DNA of 64,000 nt, taken from the NCBI RefSeq assembly GCF_036825535.1, contig NZ_CP098813.1, positions 1 through 64,000 on the forward strand, in the 5' to 3' direction. The DNA is from Parasalinivibrio latis. Its GTDB lineage: Bacteria > Pseudomonadota > Gammaproteobacteria > Enterobacterales > Vibrionaceae. The translations under genes were made by a program, and so were the position numbers. Below, piece after piece: positions 1 to 8,091 of the stretch. The first letter of the stretch is position 1; each line of letters starts with the position of its first letter. The notes under the pieces are model-generated. The model worked only from the letters and a program-made list of their open reading frames with translations. It did not search any database and was not told where the DNA came from.

Positions 1-302
1 GCCAATAATTCTCGCTGAAAACTGCATATTGAGGTGGTTTGGGTATAAGACGGGAAATTTTTATTTACACGATAGAAAGTCGTGAAAGTCGTGAATAATG
101 TCACATCCGAATAATTGGTTTACTGTCGCATCATAAAATCATGTTAAAAACAACACTAGCGAACGGTGATTTCATTTGCCATTCCAATTTATTCTTTCAA
201 TAAATCATATACATCAAGAATAAAACCAAAGATAAAACCATGGTGATTAGGTCTATACTCATCACTAGAGAAATTATAAGTAACAACGGCCGGAGAGGGT
301 TA
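1..302. other. Upstream region of the LysR gene, no gene seen
   Basis: No convincing ORF lies here. The region is AT-rich and should hold the promoter of the LysR gene at 303. It contains a short tandem repeat at 75-95 (two and a third copies of GAAAGTCGT). An in-frame ATG at 240 would add 21 residues to the LysR protein, but it has no ribosome binding site and the extension does not resemble LysR N-termini. Confidence 0.5.
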
Positions 303-1196
303 ATGACAAGGAAGATACCACCACTCAATGCCTTGAAGTCTTTTGAAGCAGCAGCAAGACATTTAAGCTTCACAAAATCTGCAGAAGAGTTACATGTAAC
401 GCAGGCAGCCGTAAGCCATCAGGTGAGATCACTGGAAGAATTCCTGGGGGTTACACTTTTTACCCGGGCCCACCAAAGCCTGAATTTAACTGATGCAGGC
501 AAAGCGATCCTCCCAAAGTTGTCAGATGCACTTGACCTGATTGAAGAAAGTTATCAGGACCTCTATGCAGAATCCCAAACTGTCAGGTTAAACATCAAAG
601 CGCCTTCAACATTTACGCAAAGGTGGTTGCTGCGGTATATCGGCGAATACCAGACTCATCATCCAAACGTTGATATACGACTGTCAGCAATCGATAACGA
701 CACGGATTTTTTCCCCGATGCATTTGACCTGGAGATTCGCTATGAGATTGGCGAATGCGATGCTGAAAACGCCCACTTGATATTTACTGAGCAGGTATTC
801 CCGGTTTGCCATCCCAGCTTCCTGCAAGGAGAAAAGGCAATTAAAACTCCTTCAGATCTGACGCAACACCGGTTGCTTCACATTAACCTGTACCCTGAAG
901 ATTGGGCGATGTGGCTGAGAAGCGCCAATGTAACCGATATCGACCCAGCCAAAGGCTATCGCTTTGACCAAACCTCCTTGACCATGGAAGCAGCAATGAA
1001 CCAACTGGGGGTGGCATTGGGCCGCTCACCGGTAATTGACGGCATACTGGAAAAAGGGGAACTGGTGGAGCCTTTTAACCACCGGATTCAAAGTCGGGGT
1101 GGATACTGGCTGATTGTTAAAAACGATCTTAGTGGCCGGTTGGCCCATGTCAGTGATTTTAAAGACTGGATTTTACATATAGGCGGGGAAAAATAG
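303..1196 (+). CDS. LysR-family transcriptional regulator, GcvA-like
   Basis: A 297-residue LysR-type DNA-binding regulator. The N-terminal winged helix-turn-helix covers about residues 8-67, with the GcvA-type signature AARHLSFTKSAEELHVTQAA followed by SHQVRSLEEFLG. The C-terminal effector-binding domain runs from about residue 90. The start at 303 is chosen because GGAGAGGG lies just upstream and the protein then begins as GcvA proteins do. It converges on the glutamylation operon (ends at 1246) and is the most obvious regulator of it and of the divergent kinase-dehydrogenase-ETF operon. In Escherichia coli GcvA controls glycine cleavage; here a glycine- or sarcosine-yielding pathway is the inferred target. 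The subfamily is clear; the effector is unknown. Confidence 0.93.
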   Translation: MTRKIPPLNALKSFEAAARHLSFTKSAEELHVTQAAVSHQVRSLEEFLGVTLFTRAHQSLNLTDAGKAILPKLSDALDLIEESYQDLYAESQTVRLNIKAPSTFTQRWLLRYIGEYQTHHPNVDIRLSAIDNDTDFFPDAFDLEIRYEIGECDAENAHLIFTEQVFPVCHPSFLQGEKAIKTPSDLTQHRLLHINLYPEDWAMWLRSANVTDIDPAKGYRFDQTSLTMEAAMNQLGVALGRSPVIDGILEKGELVEPFNHRIQSRGGYWLIVKNDLSGRLAHVSDFKDWILHIGGEK

Positions 1197-1202
1197 CATT
1201 CA

Positions 1203-1226
1203 GGGCGGGTGCATTACACCGCCCTT
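1203..1226 (+). terminator. Weak hairpin between convergent genes
   Basis: GGGCGGGTG pairs with CACCGCCC (one bulge) around a short loop between the convergent LysR and phosphatase genes. There is only a poor T tract, so termination is likely but weak. Confidence 0.35.
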
Positions 1227-1245
1227 CATGTCATTTAAATGGACC

Positions 1246-2010
1246 TTACCTGTTGAGAACTTCCAGCGCCTGTTTGTGAAGTGATTTTGTTGCCGCAGCT
1301 ACAACCAGGCCGTTCCACCCTTCTTTAAGGCTGTTTCCTTCCCAATCGGTAATGATGCCTCCGGCCTCCTCCACGACGGGAACCAATGCCATAACGTCAT
1401 AGTATTGAAGGCTGCCTTCCACTACCAGGTCAATGTAACCCGACGCAAGCAAACCGTAGCAGTAGCAATCTCCGCCAAAACGCCTTAGCTTCACCTCATT
1501 TTCCAACTCTGCAAACCGTGCCTTTTGCTGTCCGGAAAACATATTAGGTTCAGTACAGTAAAGAATGGCATCATCTAAGTTTTCTTTCATCGAGACCTTG
1601 CAGGCTTCACCGTTTTTCTTCGCACCACCACCTTTGATACCAACCCAACGTTCGTTGAGCATAGGCATGTCGATAACCCCCATTTTAGGGGCTGAAGACT
1701 CCATCAACGCGATTAGCGTGCCGAATGTCGGCATCCCTGATATAAAGCTCTTGGTGCCGTCAATAGGGTCAATAACCCACTGGAAATCCGAAGGTGCACG
1801 GGAATAGCCGTGCTCCTCTCCCAGTATTGCGTGGGAGGGATGGTTGCTCTCAATAACCTGCCGGATAGCCAATTCAGCATTACGGTCTGCAATAGTCACC
1901 GGGCTTGCATCGTTTTTATCTTCAACGGTAACGCCATTGCGAAAATACTGACTGATAATTTTCTTTGACGCTTCAAGCGCTGTCTGGGCGGTAGCCAGAT
2001 ATTCTTCCAT
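1246..2010 (-). CDS. Inositol-monophosphatase family phosphatase, HisN-like
   Basis: A 254-residue Mg-dependent, Li-sensitive-type phosphatase. The metal-site signatures are present in order: GEEHG at 64-68, DPIDGTKSF at 81-89 (Asp81, Asp84) and YYDVMALVPVVEEAGG with Asp205. The sequence is closest in style to bacterial HisN-type histidinol-phosphate phosphatases, but no his gene is nearby. It is the last gene of the operon GS-like / ALDH / Fe-ADH / amidotransferase / phosphatase, 19 nt after the amidotransferase. Histidinol phosphate is itself an amino-alcohol phosphate, so I infer that this enzyme acts on a phospho-alkanolamine such as phosphoethanolamine. It could be the counterpart of the kinase-like protein encoded at 7204. 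The family is certain; the substrate is inference. Confidence 0.92.
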   Translation of the reverse strand: MEEYLATAQTALEASKKIISQYFRNGVTVEDKNDASPVTIADRNAELAIRQVIESNHPSHAILGEEHGYSRAPSDFQWVIDPIDGTKSFISGMPTFGTLIALMESSAPKMGVIDMPMLNERWVGIKGGGAKKNGEACKVSMKENLDDAILYCTEPNMFSGQQKARFAELENEVKLRRFGGDCYCYGLLASGYIDLVVEGSLQYYDVMALVPVVEEAGGIITDWEGNSLKEGWNGLVVAAATKSLHKQALEVLNR

Positions 2011-2029
2011 ATTTGATGCCTCACTATTC

Positions 2030-2737
2030 CTAATCTGTGTCCAACAGGAAGTTGCAAATCCAGTTCAACACCAAAGTACCGTCCTCGTGTGAAGATAGTG
2101 TGTGTTCAGCCGCGTCTATAACTGATGGCGGAATCCTGTCACGACGCATTTCCATCAGTGCCCGTGCATAATCTTTGGTAAATTCCGGGTGCCCCTGAAT
2201 CCCCAAAAGAGTGTTGTCCACGCAAATCATACCAAAAGGGCAAAAATCACTTCCGCCTAACACCTGAACATTTCGGGTCAGTTCAGTTACTTGATCCTGG
2301 TGACTCATCAGTAAATTTATCTGTGGCTTAAATGGGATCATCCAGTCCAAGGGAGCACTGAGGTTTATTGGCTTTACACCTATTCCCCATCCGGAATCCG
2401 CTTTCCTGACGATCCCTCCCATAGCACGCGCGATCAGCTGGTGTCCGAAACATATCCCTACAAACTTTTTTCTTTTCTCATAAAGAGTAAGTACAAAATC
2501 TTCCAGTTGGCGAATCCAAGGGAGATCTTCATATACGCTGTATTTGCCACCACTTGTTACATATGCATCACACTCGTCTACGTTATCCGGCAGCTCCCCT
2601 TTAAAAGCTTGATAGAACCGCATTTTCACTGGTACAGGTGACATCGAAAAAAAGTCGCTGAACATATCAGGGTAACCGCAAAAGTCTGGCTGCAATGCAG
2701 GAGCCATCTCATCACAGAGAAGTATGCCAATGTGCAT
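2030..2737 (-). CDS. Class I glutamine amidotransferase-like gamma-glutamyl hydrolase
   Basis: A 235-residue free-standing class I amidotransferase (GATase1) domain. The nucleophile elbow is GICFGHQ with Cys96, and the His-Glu pair is in GIQGHPEF (His183, Glu185), so the catalytic triad is intact. No synthetase domain is attached. It sits 10 nt downstream of the iron alcohol dehydrogenase in a tight operon headed by a glutamine-synthetase-like ligase. By analogy with IpuF and PuuD, which release product from gamma-glutamyl amides, it probably hydrolyses a gamma-glutamyl amino acid to glutamate plus a free amino acid. A GGGAG ribosome binding site precedes the ATG. The family is firm; the reaction is inferred from context. 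Confidence 0.92.
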   Translation of the reverse strand: MHIGILLCDEMAPALQPDFCGYPDMFSDFFSMSPVPVKMRFYQAFKGELPDNVDECDAYVTSGGKYSVYEDLPWIRQLEDFVLTLYEKRKKFVGICFGHQLIARAMGGIVRKADSGWGIGVKPINLSAPLDWMIPFKPQINLLMSHQDQVTELTRNVQVLGGSDFCPFGMICVDNTLLGIQGHPEFTKDYARALMEMRRDRIPPSVIDAAEHTLSSHEDGTLVLNWICNFLLDTD

Positions 2738-2747
2738 AATCGGCTCC

Positions 2748-3923
2748 CTACCCTTCCAACAGACCGTTTACAGCCCGGATAAACAACTTACTGTAGTCGA
2801 CCGCTGACAGGCTGACCGGGTTACCGCCGTCAGAAGGGTCGCTTTTGGCAAGCAGGCCAATTTTTTCAGCCTGACCGTCATTAATTCCGATGTCAGCCAG
2901 TGAATGTGGAATTCCCAGCGTTTCCCGAAGCTCCAGAATCCATGAAACAAAAGCTTCAAAGCTGTGGTTTTCCAAATCCAGGTACCTGGCAAGTACACAA
3001 ATTTTACTTTCTATCGCCGCCCTGTTCGCAACAAGAACATAGGGCATCAGGATGGCATTCAGTAATCCGTGGTGACTGCCATATATTGCCCCTAACGGGT
3101 GAGCCAGTGCGTGCATTGCCCCCAGCCCCTTTTGAAATGCAGTAGCCCCCATCATGGACGCCGTCAGCATTCCCATACGTGCAGTCAGATCTTCACCATT
3201 TTCTGTAGCCTGTACCAAATGCTCGTGCACCAGGTAAATTGCATTTAGTGCAATACCTTCCCCCATTGGATGGAATGATGGGCTGCAGTAGGCCTCCAGT
3301 GCATGGGACAGTGCATCCATGCCCGTAGCAGCAGTCAGTGTTCGTGGCAAACCTACCGTGACTTTGGGGTCAAGGACCACAACAGCCGGCAGCATGCGAG
3401 GATGAAAAAGCACGCGTTTTGTATGCGACTCTTCATCGGTGATAACAGCTGCACGTCCCACTTCAGATCCAGTACCGGCAGTCGTCGGAATCGCGATGGT
3501 GTTGACCATTTTATACGGGTCAAAATATTGCCAGGCACTGCCATTGTCATCCAGGTCCCAGATATCCAGATTCTGAAGTGCTGCTACGGCTATCGTTTTT
3601 CCTACGTCCAGAGCAGAACCACCGCCTATCGCAATCACGCCGTCATGGTCACCGGAAATAAACGCATTGATACCTTCTTTCACACTGGTTTTACCGGGGT
3701 TTCCCTCCAGGTTGGAAAAAAGTGCCACATTCAGGTCAGCTTCACGGCAAAGTGACAGGATTTCTTTGACAACATCGCTTTCAGCCATGCCTTTGTCAGT
3801 TACTACCAGAGGTGATGCCATTCCTTTTTCGATACACAGGTGTGTAATATTGCCCGCGGCACCGGCTCCAACACGGATATCTGTTGGGTAATTCCATCTT
3901 TGCGTTACACAGTTAGGCATCAT
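2748..3923 (-). CDS. Iron-containing (group III) alcohol dehydrogenase
   Basis: A 391-residue Fe-ADH. The NAD-binding GGGSALDVGK loop lies at about 100-109. The metal ligands of the family are all present: Asp203 and His207 in GMDALSHALEAY, His271 in MHALAHPLGA and His285 in SHHG. It is the third gene of the operon, 3 nt after the aldehyde dehydrogenase and 10 nt before the amidotransferase. In a glutamylation route it would oxidise the alcohol group of a gamma-glutamyl alkanolamide to the aldehyde used by its upstream neighbour. Fe-ADHs act on many alcohols, so the exact substrate is inference. Confidence 0.95.
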   Translation of the reverse strand: MMPNCVTQRWNYPTDIRVGAGAAGNITHLCIEKGMASPLVVTDKGMAESDVVKEILSLCREADLNVALFSNLEGNPGKTSVKEGINAFISGDHDGVIAIGGGSALDVGKTIAVAALQNLDIWDLDDNGSAWQYFDPYKMVNTIAIPTTAGTGSEVGRAAVITDEESHTKRVLFHPRMLPAVVVLDPKVTVGLPRTLTAATGMDALSHALEAYCSPSFHPMGEGIALNAIYLVHEHLVQATENGEDLTARMGMLTASMMGATAFQKGLGAMHALAHPLGAIYGSHHGLLNAILMPYVLVANRAAIESKICVLARYLDLENHSFEAFVSWILELRETLGIPHSLADIGINDGQAEKIGLLAKSDPSDGGNPVSLSAVDYSKLFIRAVNGLLEG

Positions 3924-3926
3924 TGC

Positions 3927-5324
3927 TTAATCCCCCGCATTCACTTTGATGTGGAAAGACATCGGTCTGACAAAGGCGTCATACCCCAAAACAGATAACG
4001 TACATCCTCGCCCGGAGTTTTTAACCCCGGTCCATGCCAGCCCCGGATCCAGGTAGTCACAACGGTTAATGAAATACGTACCGGCTTCCACCTGCTCGCC
4101 GATCTCAATCGCCTTTTCAATATCCTGGCTGAATACAGCGGCTGTCAGGCCAAACTCAGAGTCATTCATCAGCCCGATGGCGTGGTCATCATTTTCAACC
4201 GCCATCACACCAACTACAGGGCCAAAGGACTCTTCCGTCATCACCCGCATGGAGTGATCTACCCGGCTTAGAATTTGGGGTGCCAGGTATGCCGTACCTC
4301 GCTGACTATCTGGAAACAAGCTTTCATCAATGTGGGGAACCGCCCCTCTGGCAATGGCGTCAGCAATTTGCTGACGGACAAAATCAGCAGCGCCGGATTT
4401 CACCATTGGACCTAGCGTTGTCTCTGGGTCATCAGGCCGACCCAGAATGTAATTTTTGGTAAGGGCAACGGCTTTTTTGAGGTACGTTTCGTAAATGCTC
4501 TTGTGGACATAGATCCGTTCTGTACCACAGCATGACTGACCACTGTTGAAAAAAGCACCATCAACTGTTGCTTCCACTGCCAGATCAAGGTCAGCGTCTT
4601 CACGAATATAAACGGGGTCTTTGCCACCCAGCTCTAGCCCAACACCGATAAAACGCCCGGAAGCGGCTTTCTCTACGGCTTCCCCTCCGGGAACTGACCC
4701 GGTAAAAGCGACATAGTTAATATTTGGGTTCTTAATCAACACAGCAGTGGACTGATGGCTGATATGGAGGAATTGGAAAACACCTTCTGGCAAACCCGCT
4801 GCATGGAATGCGTTATACAGACGCTCAGCACACAAAGGGGTTTGTGCTGAATGTTTCAATATGACACTGTTGCCCGCCATTATCGCAGGGATGATGGAAT
4901 TGATAGCGGTAAGGTAGGGGTAATTCCAAGGGGCAACAACCAACACCACACCTACCGGTATTTTTTTAATATACCGCTTGAACCCAACTTTGGGCCCTAA
5001 CTCCAATGAAGCAAGGGCAGACGGTGCAGCATTTATCATGTATTCAGCGCGTTCAATCATCCCGGCCACTTCATTTTTGCCATAGCGGGCAGGCCGACCC
5101 ATCATCCACGCCAGCTCTTTTGAAATAGCCTCTTCCTGAGATTTAAATTCCACCAACATTTGACGGCAAATTTCTGCACGCACTTCCAGCGGTGTTGAAC
5201 TCCAGTTCTTCTGCGCAGCTTTTGCAGATTCAACAACCGCAGAAACTTCCTTGTCAGTAGCCAGCTTTCGCTCTACATAGACTGAACCATCAATAGGCGA
5301 TATCGTTTGCTGTACATTTTCCAT
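3927..5324 (-). CDS. NAD(P)-dependent aldehyde dehydrogenase
   Basis: A 465-residue ALDH-superfamily enzyme with its key residues: Asn134 in APWNYP, the nucleotide-binding FTGS at 207-210, Glu231 in GLELGGKDP and catalytic Cys265 in NSGQSCCGTER. It is slightly short for the family, which is typical of the compact ALDHs found in gamma-glutamyl amine pathways. It lies 12 nt after the GS-like gene and 3 nt before the Fe-ADH. The likely role is oxidation of a gamma-glutamyl aminoaldehyde to the corresponding gamma-glutamyl amino acid. The general reaction is certain; the substrate is inferred from the operon. Confidence 0.95.
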   Translation of the reverse strand: MENVQQTISPIDGSVYVERKLATDKEVSAVVESAKAAQKNWSSTPLEVRAEICRQMLVEFKSQEEAISKELAWMMGRPARYGKNEVAGMIERAEYMINAAPSALASLELGPKVGFKRYIKKIPVGVVLVVAPWNYPYLTAINSIIPAIMAGNSVILKHSAQTPLCAERLYNAFHAAGLPEGVFQFLHISHQSTAVLIKNPNINYVAFTGSVPGGEAVEKAASGRFIGVGLELGGKDPVYIREDADLDLAVEATVDGAFFNSGQSCCGTERIYVHKSIYETYLKKAVALTKNYILGRPDDPETTLGPMVKSGAADFVRQQIADAIARGAVPHIDESLFPDSQRGTAYLAPQILSRVDHSMRVMTEESFGPVVGVMAVENDDHAIGLMNDSEFGLTAAVFSQDIEKAIEIGEQVEAGTYFINRCDYLDPGLAWTGVKNSGRGCTLSVLGYDAFVRPMSFHIKVNAGD

Positions 5325-5336
5325 TTTCAGTGTTCC

Positions 5337-6707
5337 TTAAATAATTTCAAAATACCTGTCGAGTTCCCAGTCAGTAACATGGCGCCGGAACTCTCTTTCT
5401 TCCCAGTCCCGGGTTGCTGCAAAGTGGTATACAAAATCTTCTCCAAGGTACTTTTTCGTTATTTCTGACGCGCCAAATCGTGATGCTGCTTCTCCCAGAG
5501 TGGAAGGCAGGGATAATTCAGAAGGAAATGACTGTGTATAGGCGTTCCCTTTTACCTCACATATAGGCTCAAGCTCGTTTTCTATGCCTTGCAAACCGGA
5601 GGCAATAACCGCAGCAAGCGCCAGGTAAGGGTTGGAGTCAGCAGAACCCAGCCGGTACTCAACACGCTGTGATTTGCTGTTCCCAGGGATGATCCTTAAT
5701 GCGGTAGTGCGATTCTCAGTACCCCATGTCGCGTCTAACGGGGCCCAGACCCCTGGTACCATCCGGCTGTAGCTGTTTACTGTAGAGGCCACCATCGCAA
5801 GGAACTCAGGCATGTATTGTTGCTGCCCAGCAAGAAAGTGACGCTGGGTATTGCTCATGTTGTAGGTTTGGTCCGGATCGAAAAAGACGCTGTTTCCATC
5901 CTTGTCAGTCATGGACACGTGTATATGGCCACTTTGCCCGGCTTCTTCATGGGACCACTTGGCCATAAAGGTTGCCATCAGGTTGTTTCTCTGTGCCCAC
6001 ACCTTTATAAAGGTTTTAAACAGTGCGGCTTTGTCCGCTGATTTCAATGCTTCATCGTATACCAGCGCGGCTTCCAGAACGCCCGGTCCGGTTTCGGTAT
6101 GCAGCCCTTCAATCGGGAAGTCCATATCATGGGACAGTTGCAGAATATCGTTATAGAGCTCAGCATGTGTTGAGTTCCGGATTACGGAATACCCGAAAGG
6201 GTCAGGGGTTAACGGTGTAAGGTTGCGGTACCCTTTCTCACGAATGCTTTCTGGCGTTTCCCGGAACATGAAAAATTCATACTCAAAAGCAGCCGTCACG
6301 TTAAATCCCAGATTTTCAGCCTGCTTTAATACCCGTTTTAACACACCTCGGGGGCAAAGTTGCTCAGCCGCACCGTCAAATTCAGCAATAAAGAGCAACA
6401 TATCCCCTTCAAATGGAACTGAACGGCAGGAGCTTGGAACTAATTTAACCGGTGCATCGGGGTAGCCAGTGTGCCAGCCAGTGTACAAAGCGTTATCATA
6501 GAGTTTATCTTTTGAATCCCACCCTAAAACAACATCGCAAAATGCCAGGCCATTATCCAAGCCAGAGAAAAACTTTTCCTTACTCAGGTATTTTCCTCTC
6601 ATAACCCCATCGATATCGAAAAGGCCAATTTTTACATATTTGAGGTTTCTTTCTTCTACAATACGTTTTGCATCTAAAGATGTTTTTACATCCCTTGGCT
6701 CTAACAT
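5337..6707 (-). CDS. Glutamine-synthetase-like gamma-glutamylamide ligase
   Basis: A 456-residue GS-fold ligase. Active-site features are present: FEYEF (Glu142, Glu144), the TETGPGVLEAA segment (Glu205, Glu212), SGHIHVS with His261, ENRTTALRI (Arg333) and VEYRLGSADSNPYLA near 349-362. It lacks the C-terminal adenylylation tyrosine motif of housekeeping GlnA. It belongs with the PuuA/IpuC/GlnA4-type enzymes that ligate glutamate to amines instead of ammonia. It is the first gene of a five-gene operon with ALDH, Fe-ADH and a GATase, which is the complete set for activating, oxidising and releasing an amino alcohol. The ATG is preceded by AAGGAAC. The substrate is unproven: ethanolamine or N-methylethanolamine is my inference, and a diamine is less likely because no aminotransferase or oxidase of the Puu type is present. 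Confidence 0.93.
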   Translation of the reverse strand: MLEPRDVKTSLDAKRIVEERNLKYVKIGLFDIDGVMRGKYLSKEKFFSGLDNGLAFCDVVLGWDSKDKLYDNALYTGWHTGYPDAPVKLVPSSCRSVPFEGDMLLFIAEFDGAAEQLCPRGVLKRVLKQAENLGFNVTAAFEYEFFMFRETPESIREKGYRNLTPLTPDPFGYSVIRNSTHAELYNDILQLSHDMDFPIEGLHTETGPGVLEAALVYDEALKSADKAALFKTFIKVWAQRNNLMATFMAKWSHEEAGQSGHIHVSMTDKDGNSVFFDPDQTYNMSNTQRHFLAGQQQYMPEFLAMVASTVNSYSRMVPGVWAPLDATWGTENRTTALRIIPGNSKSQRVEYRLGSADSNPYLALAAVIASGLQGIENELEPICEVKGNAYTQSFPSELSLPSTLGEAASRFGASEITKKYLGEDFVYHFAATRDWEEREFRRHVTDWELDRYFEII

Positions 6708-6758
6708 AACTGTTCCTTATTATTTTAACGCAACAGAACCGTTATTAATCCTTTAATG

Positions 6759-6780
6759 AAGTGGTTATTATGAACCGCTT
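6759..6780. promoter_or_regulatory. Candidate LysR-type dyad (T-N11-A)
   Basis: AAGTGGTT and AACCGCTT form an imperfect dyad around ATTATG. The core GGTT-N6-AACC is perfect and contains a T-N11-A arrangement, 52 nt upstream of the GS-like start. Such dyads are typical LysR targets; binding is inferred. Confidence 0.35.
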
Positions 6781-6830
6781 ACACCGCTTAATTTAATTAC
6801 AGGCTCATATCCAAAAACTATTTACCTGCA

Positions 6831-6865
6831 ATTAGCGGTATAGCAACAAAAGAAAAGCCGCTAAT
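6831..6865. promoter_or_regulatory. Inverted repeat ATTAGCGG/CCGCTAAT, candidate GcvA-like operator
   Basis: A perfect 8-bp inverted repeat with a 19-nt spacer. Each arm carries CTAAT, the short sequence reported as the GcvA recognition motif in Escherichia coli. Since a GcvA-like gene lies at 303-1196, this is the best candidate operator in the divergent region. It is not proven. Confidence 0.4.
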
Positions 6866-7203
6866 CAAATGAGTAAATTTATTGAAGCCAACTAGAAATT
6901 CTCATATCCCCTCGTCCCAGCCTGCCCCTTATAACCAGGTTCCCAAAGCCTCGAATAACACGCCAGGTTTCATTTTTTAGTAGGCAACGGTGTAGACAAT
7001 TGCAGTCAACAGAAAATTTTGCCCCTCCCACTAAAATTAATCGTGTGCACACTCCTGCACCCCACCCGTAGAATGTTAATGAAAGGTTGCCACACATAAG
7101 TAACCAGCACGTAAGAAATCAAGGCTCTAAGCTTAGAAGTGCAACATATACAAAACATTACAGATAACAGTTGTCACAGAGAGACGTGAAACGAGGATAC
7201 GCA

Positions 7204-8082
7204 ATGGACAATGCGATATACCAGGTAGAAAAGCTTCCGTTTTGGACCGGCCCGGTTGTAGTAGAGCCCCTATCCGGTGGTATCACCAACACCAATTTCA
7301 AAGTCGAGCATGGCGGCAAGTACTACGTCGTCCGGTTAGGTGAAGACATCCCGGTTCATGGTGTAATGCGTTTTAATGAAGCTAATGCCAGCCAGGCCGC
7401 TTTTAAAGCAGGCATTTCACCGGAAATCCTCTATTGTTCGCCTGAAGCGTTAATCATGGATTTTATAGATGGAGAAACACTGACCAGTGATCAAATGCGG
7501 AACAACACAACACTGGAAAAAGTTATCCCTGTTTTGAAAAACTGCCATGATGAAATACCCAAACATTTAAATGCCGGTTCTCTCTTTTTCTGGGTTTTTC
7601 AGGTAAACAGGAACTACGCAGGGACACTAAAGGAAGATAACAGCGAATATATTTCACTGCTTCCAAGGCTGATGAATATTAACCATGAGCTTGAAAAAGC
7701 GGTTGGCCGCGTAACCATGGCTTTTTGTCACAACGATATGCTTGCTGCAAATTTTATTCAACAAGGTGAGAAAATTTGGCTTATCGATTGGGACTATGGC
7801 GGGTTTAACAGCCCACTATTTGATTTAGCCAACCTATCAGCAAATATCTCTCTTTCCGAAGAGCAGGAAATATGGTTGCTCGAAAATTATTTTGAGGCTG
7901 AGGTCAACGCAAAAATATGGCGAAGTTTTAATGCCATGAAATGTGCATCAGCCTTAAGGGAATCCATGTGGAGCATGGTATCAGAACACCATTCAACCAT
8001 TGATTTTGATTTTAAAAACTACACAAAGCAAAACCTCGAAGTTTTTGAAACCGCGTACAAAGAATACAAAGCAATAATATAG
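7204..8082 (+). CDS. Choline/ethanolamine kinase-like phosphotransferase
   Basis: A 292-residue protein of the protein-kinase-like (APH/choline kinase) fold. The Brenner motif CHNDMLAANF (His-Asn-Asp at about 176-178) and the metal-binding LIDWDYGG (Asp195) are intact, and a glycine-rich GGITNTNFKV loop lies near residue 25. A TTG 33 nt upstream is in frame, but the ATG at 7204 has GAGG at the right distance. It starts the plus-strand operon with a DMGDH-like enzyme (9-nt gap) and etfBA, divergent from the GS-like operon that ends with a phosphatase gene. Known relatives phosphorylate choline or ethanolamine. Here it could phosphorylate an amino alcohol, or have drifted to another substrate. 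Confidence 0.9.
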   Translation: MDNAIYQVEKLPFWTGPVVVEPLSGGITNTNFKVEHGGKYYVVRLGEDIPVHGVMRFNEANASQAAFKAGISPEILYCSPEALIMDFIDGETLTSDQMRNNTTLEKVIPVLKNCHDEIPKHLNAGSLFFWVFQVNRNYAGTLKEDNSEYISLLPRLMNINHELEKAVGRVTMAFCHNDMLAANFIQQGEKIWLIDWDYGGFNSPLFDLANLSANISLSEEQEIWLLENYFEAEVNAKIWRSFNAMKCASALRESMWSMVSEHHSTIDFDFKNYTKQNLEVFETAYKEYKAII

Positions 8083-8091
8083 GAATTAATC

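Larger units (their letters stand above)
6708..7203. promoter_or_regulatory. Divergent promoter region between GS-like and kinase operons
   Basis: About 500 bp without a credible gene. It separates the minus-strand glutamylation operon from the plus-strand kinase/DMGDH/ETF operon. It contains two inverted repeats annotated separately (6759-6780 and 6831-6865). The AT-rich character and position make it the shared control region of both operons. Confidence 0.6.

Noticed and set aside
240..302. N-terminal extension of the LysR protein from an ATG at 240
   Set aside because: There is no ribosome binding site, the residues do not resemble LysR N-termini, and GGAGAGGG precedes the ATG at 303.
6879..7097. 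72-codon minus-strand ORF in the divergent promoter region
   Set aside because: It has no recognisable family, no good ribosome binding site and lies in a regulatory gap between two divergent operons.
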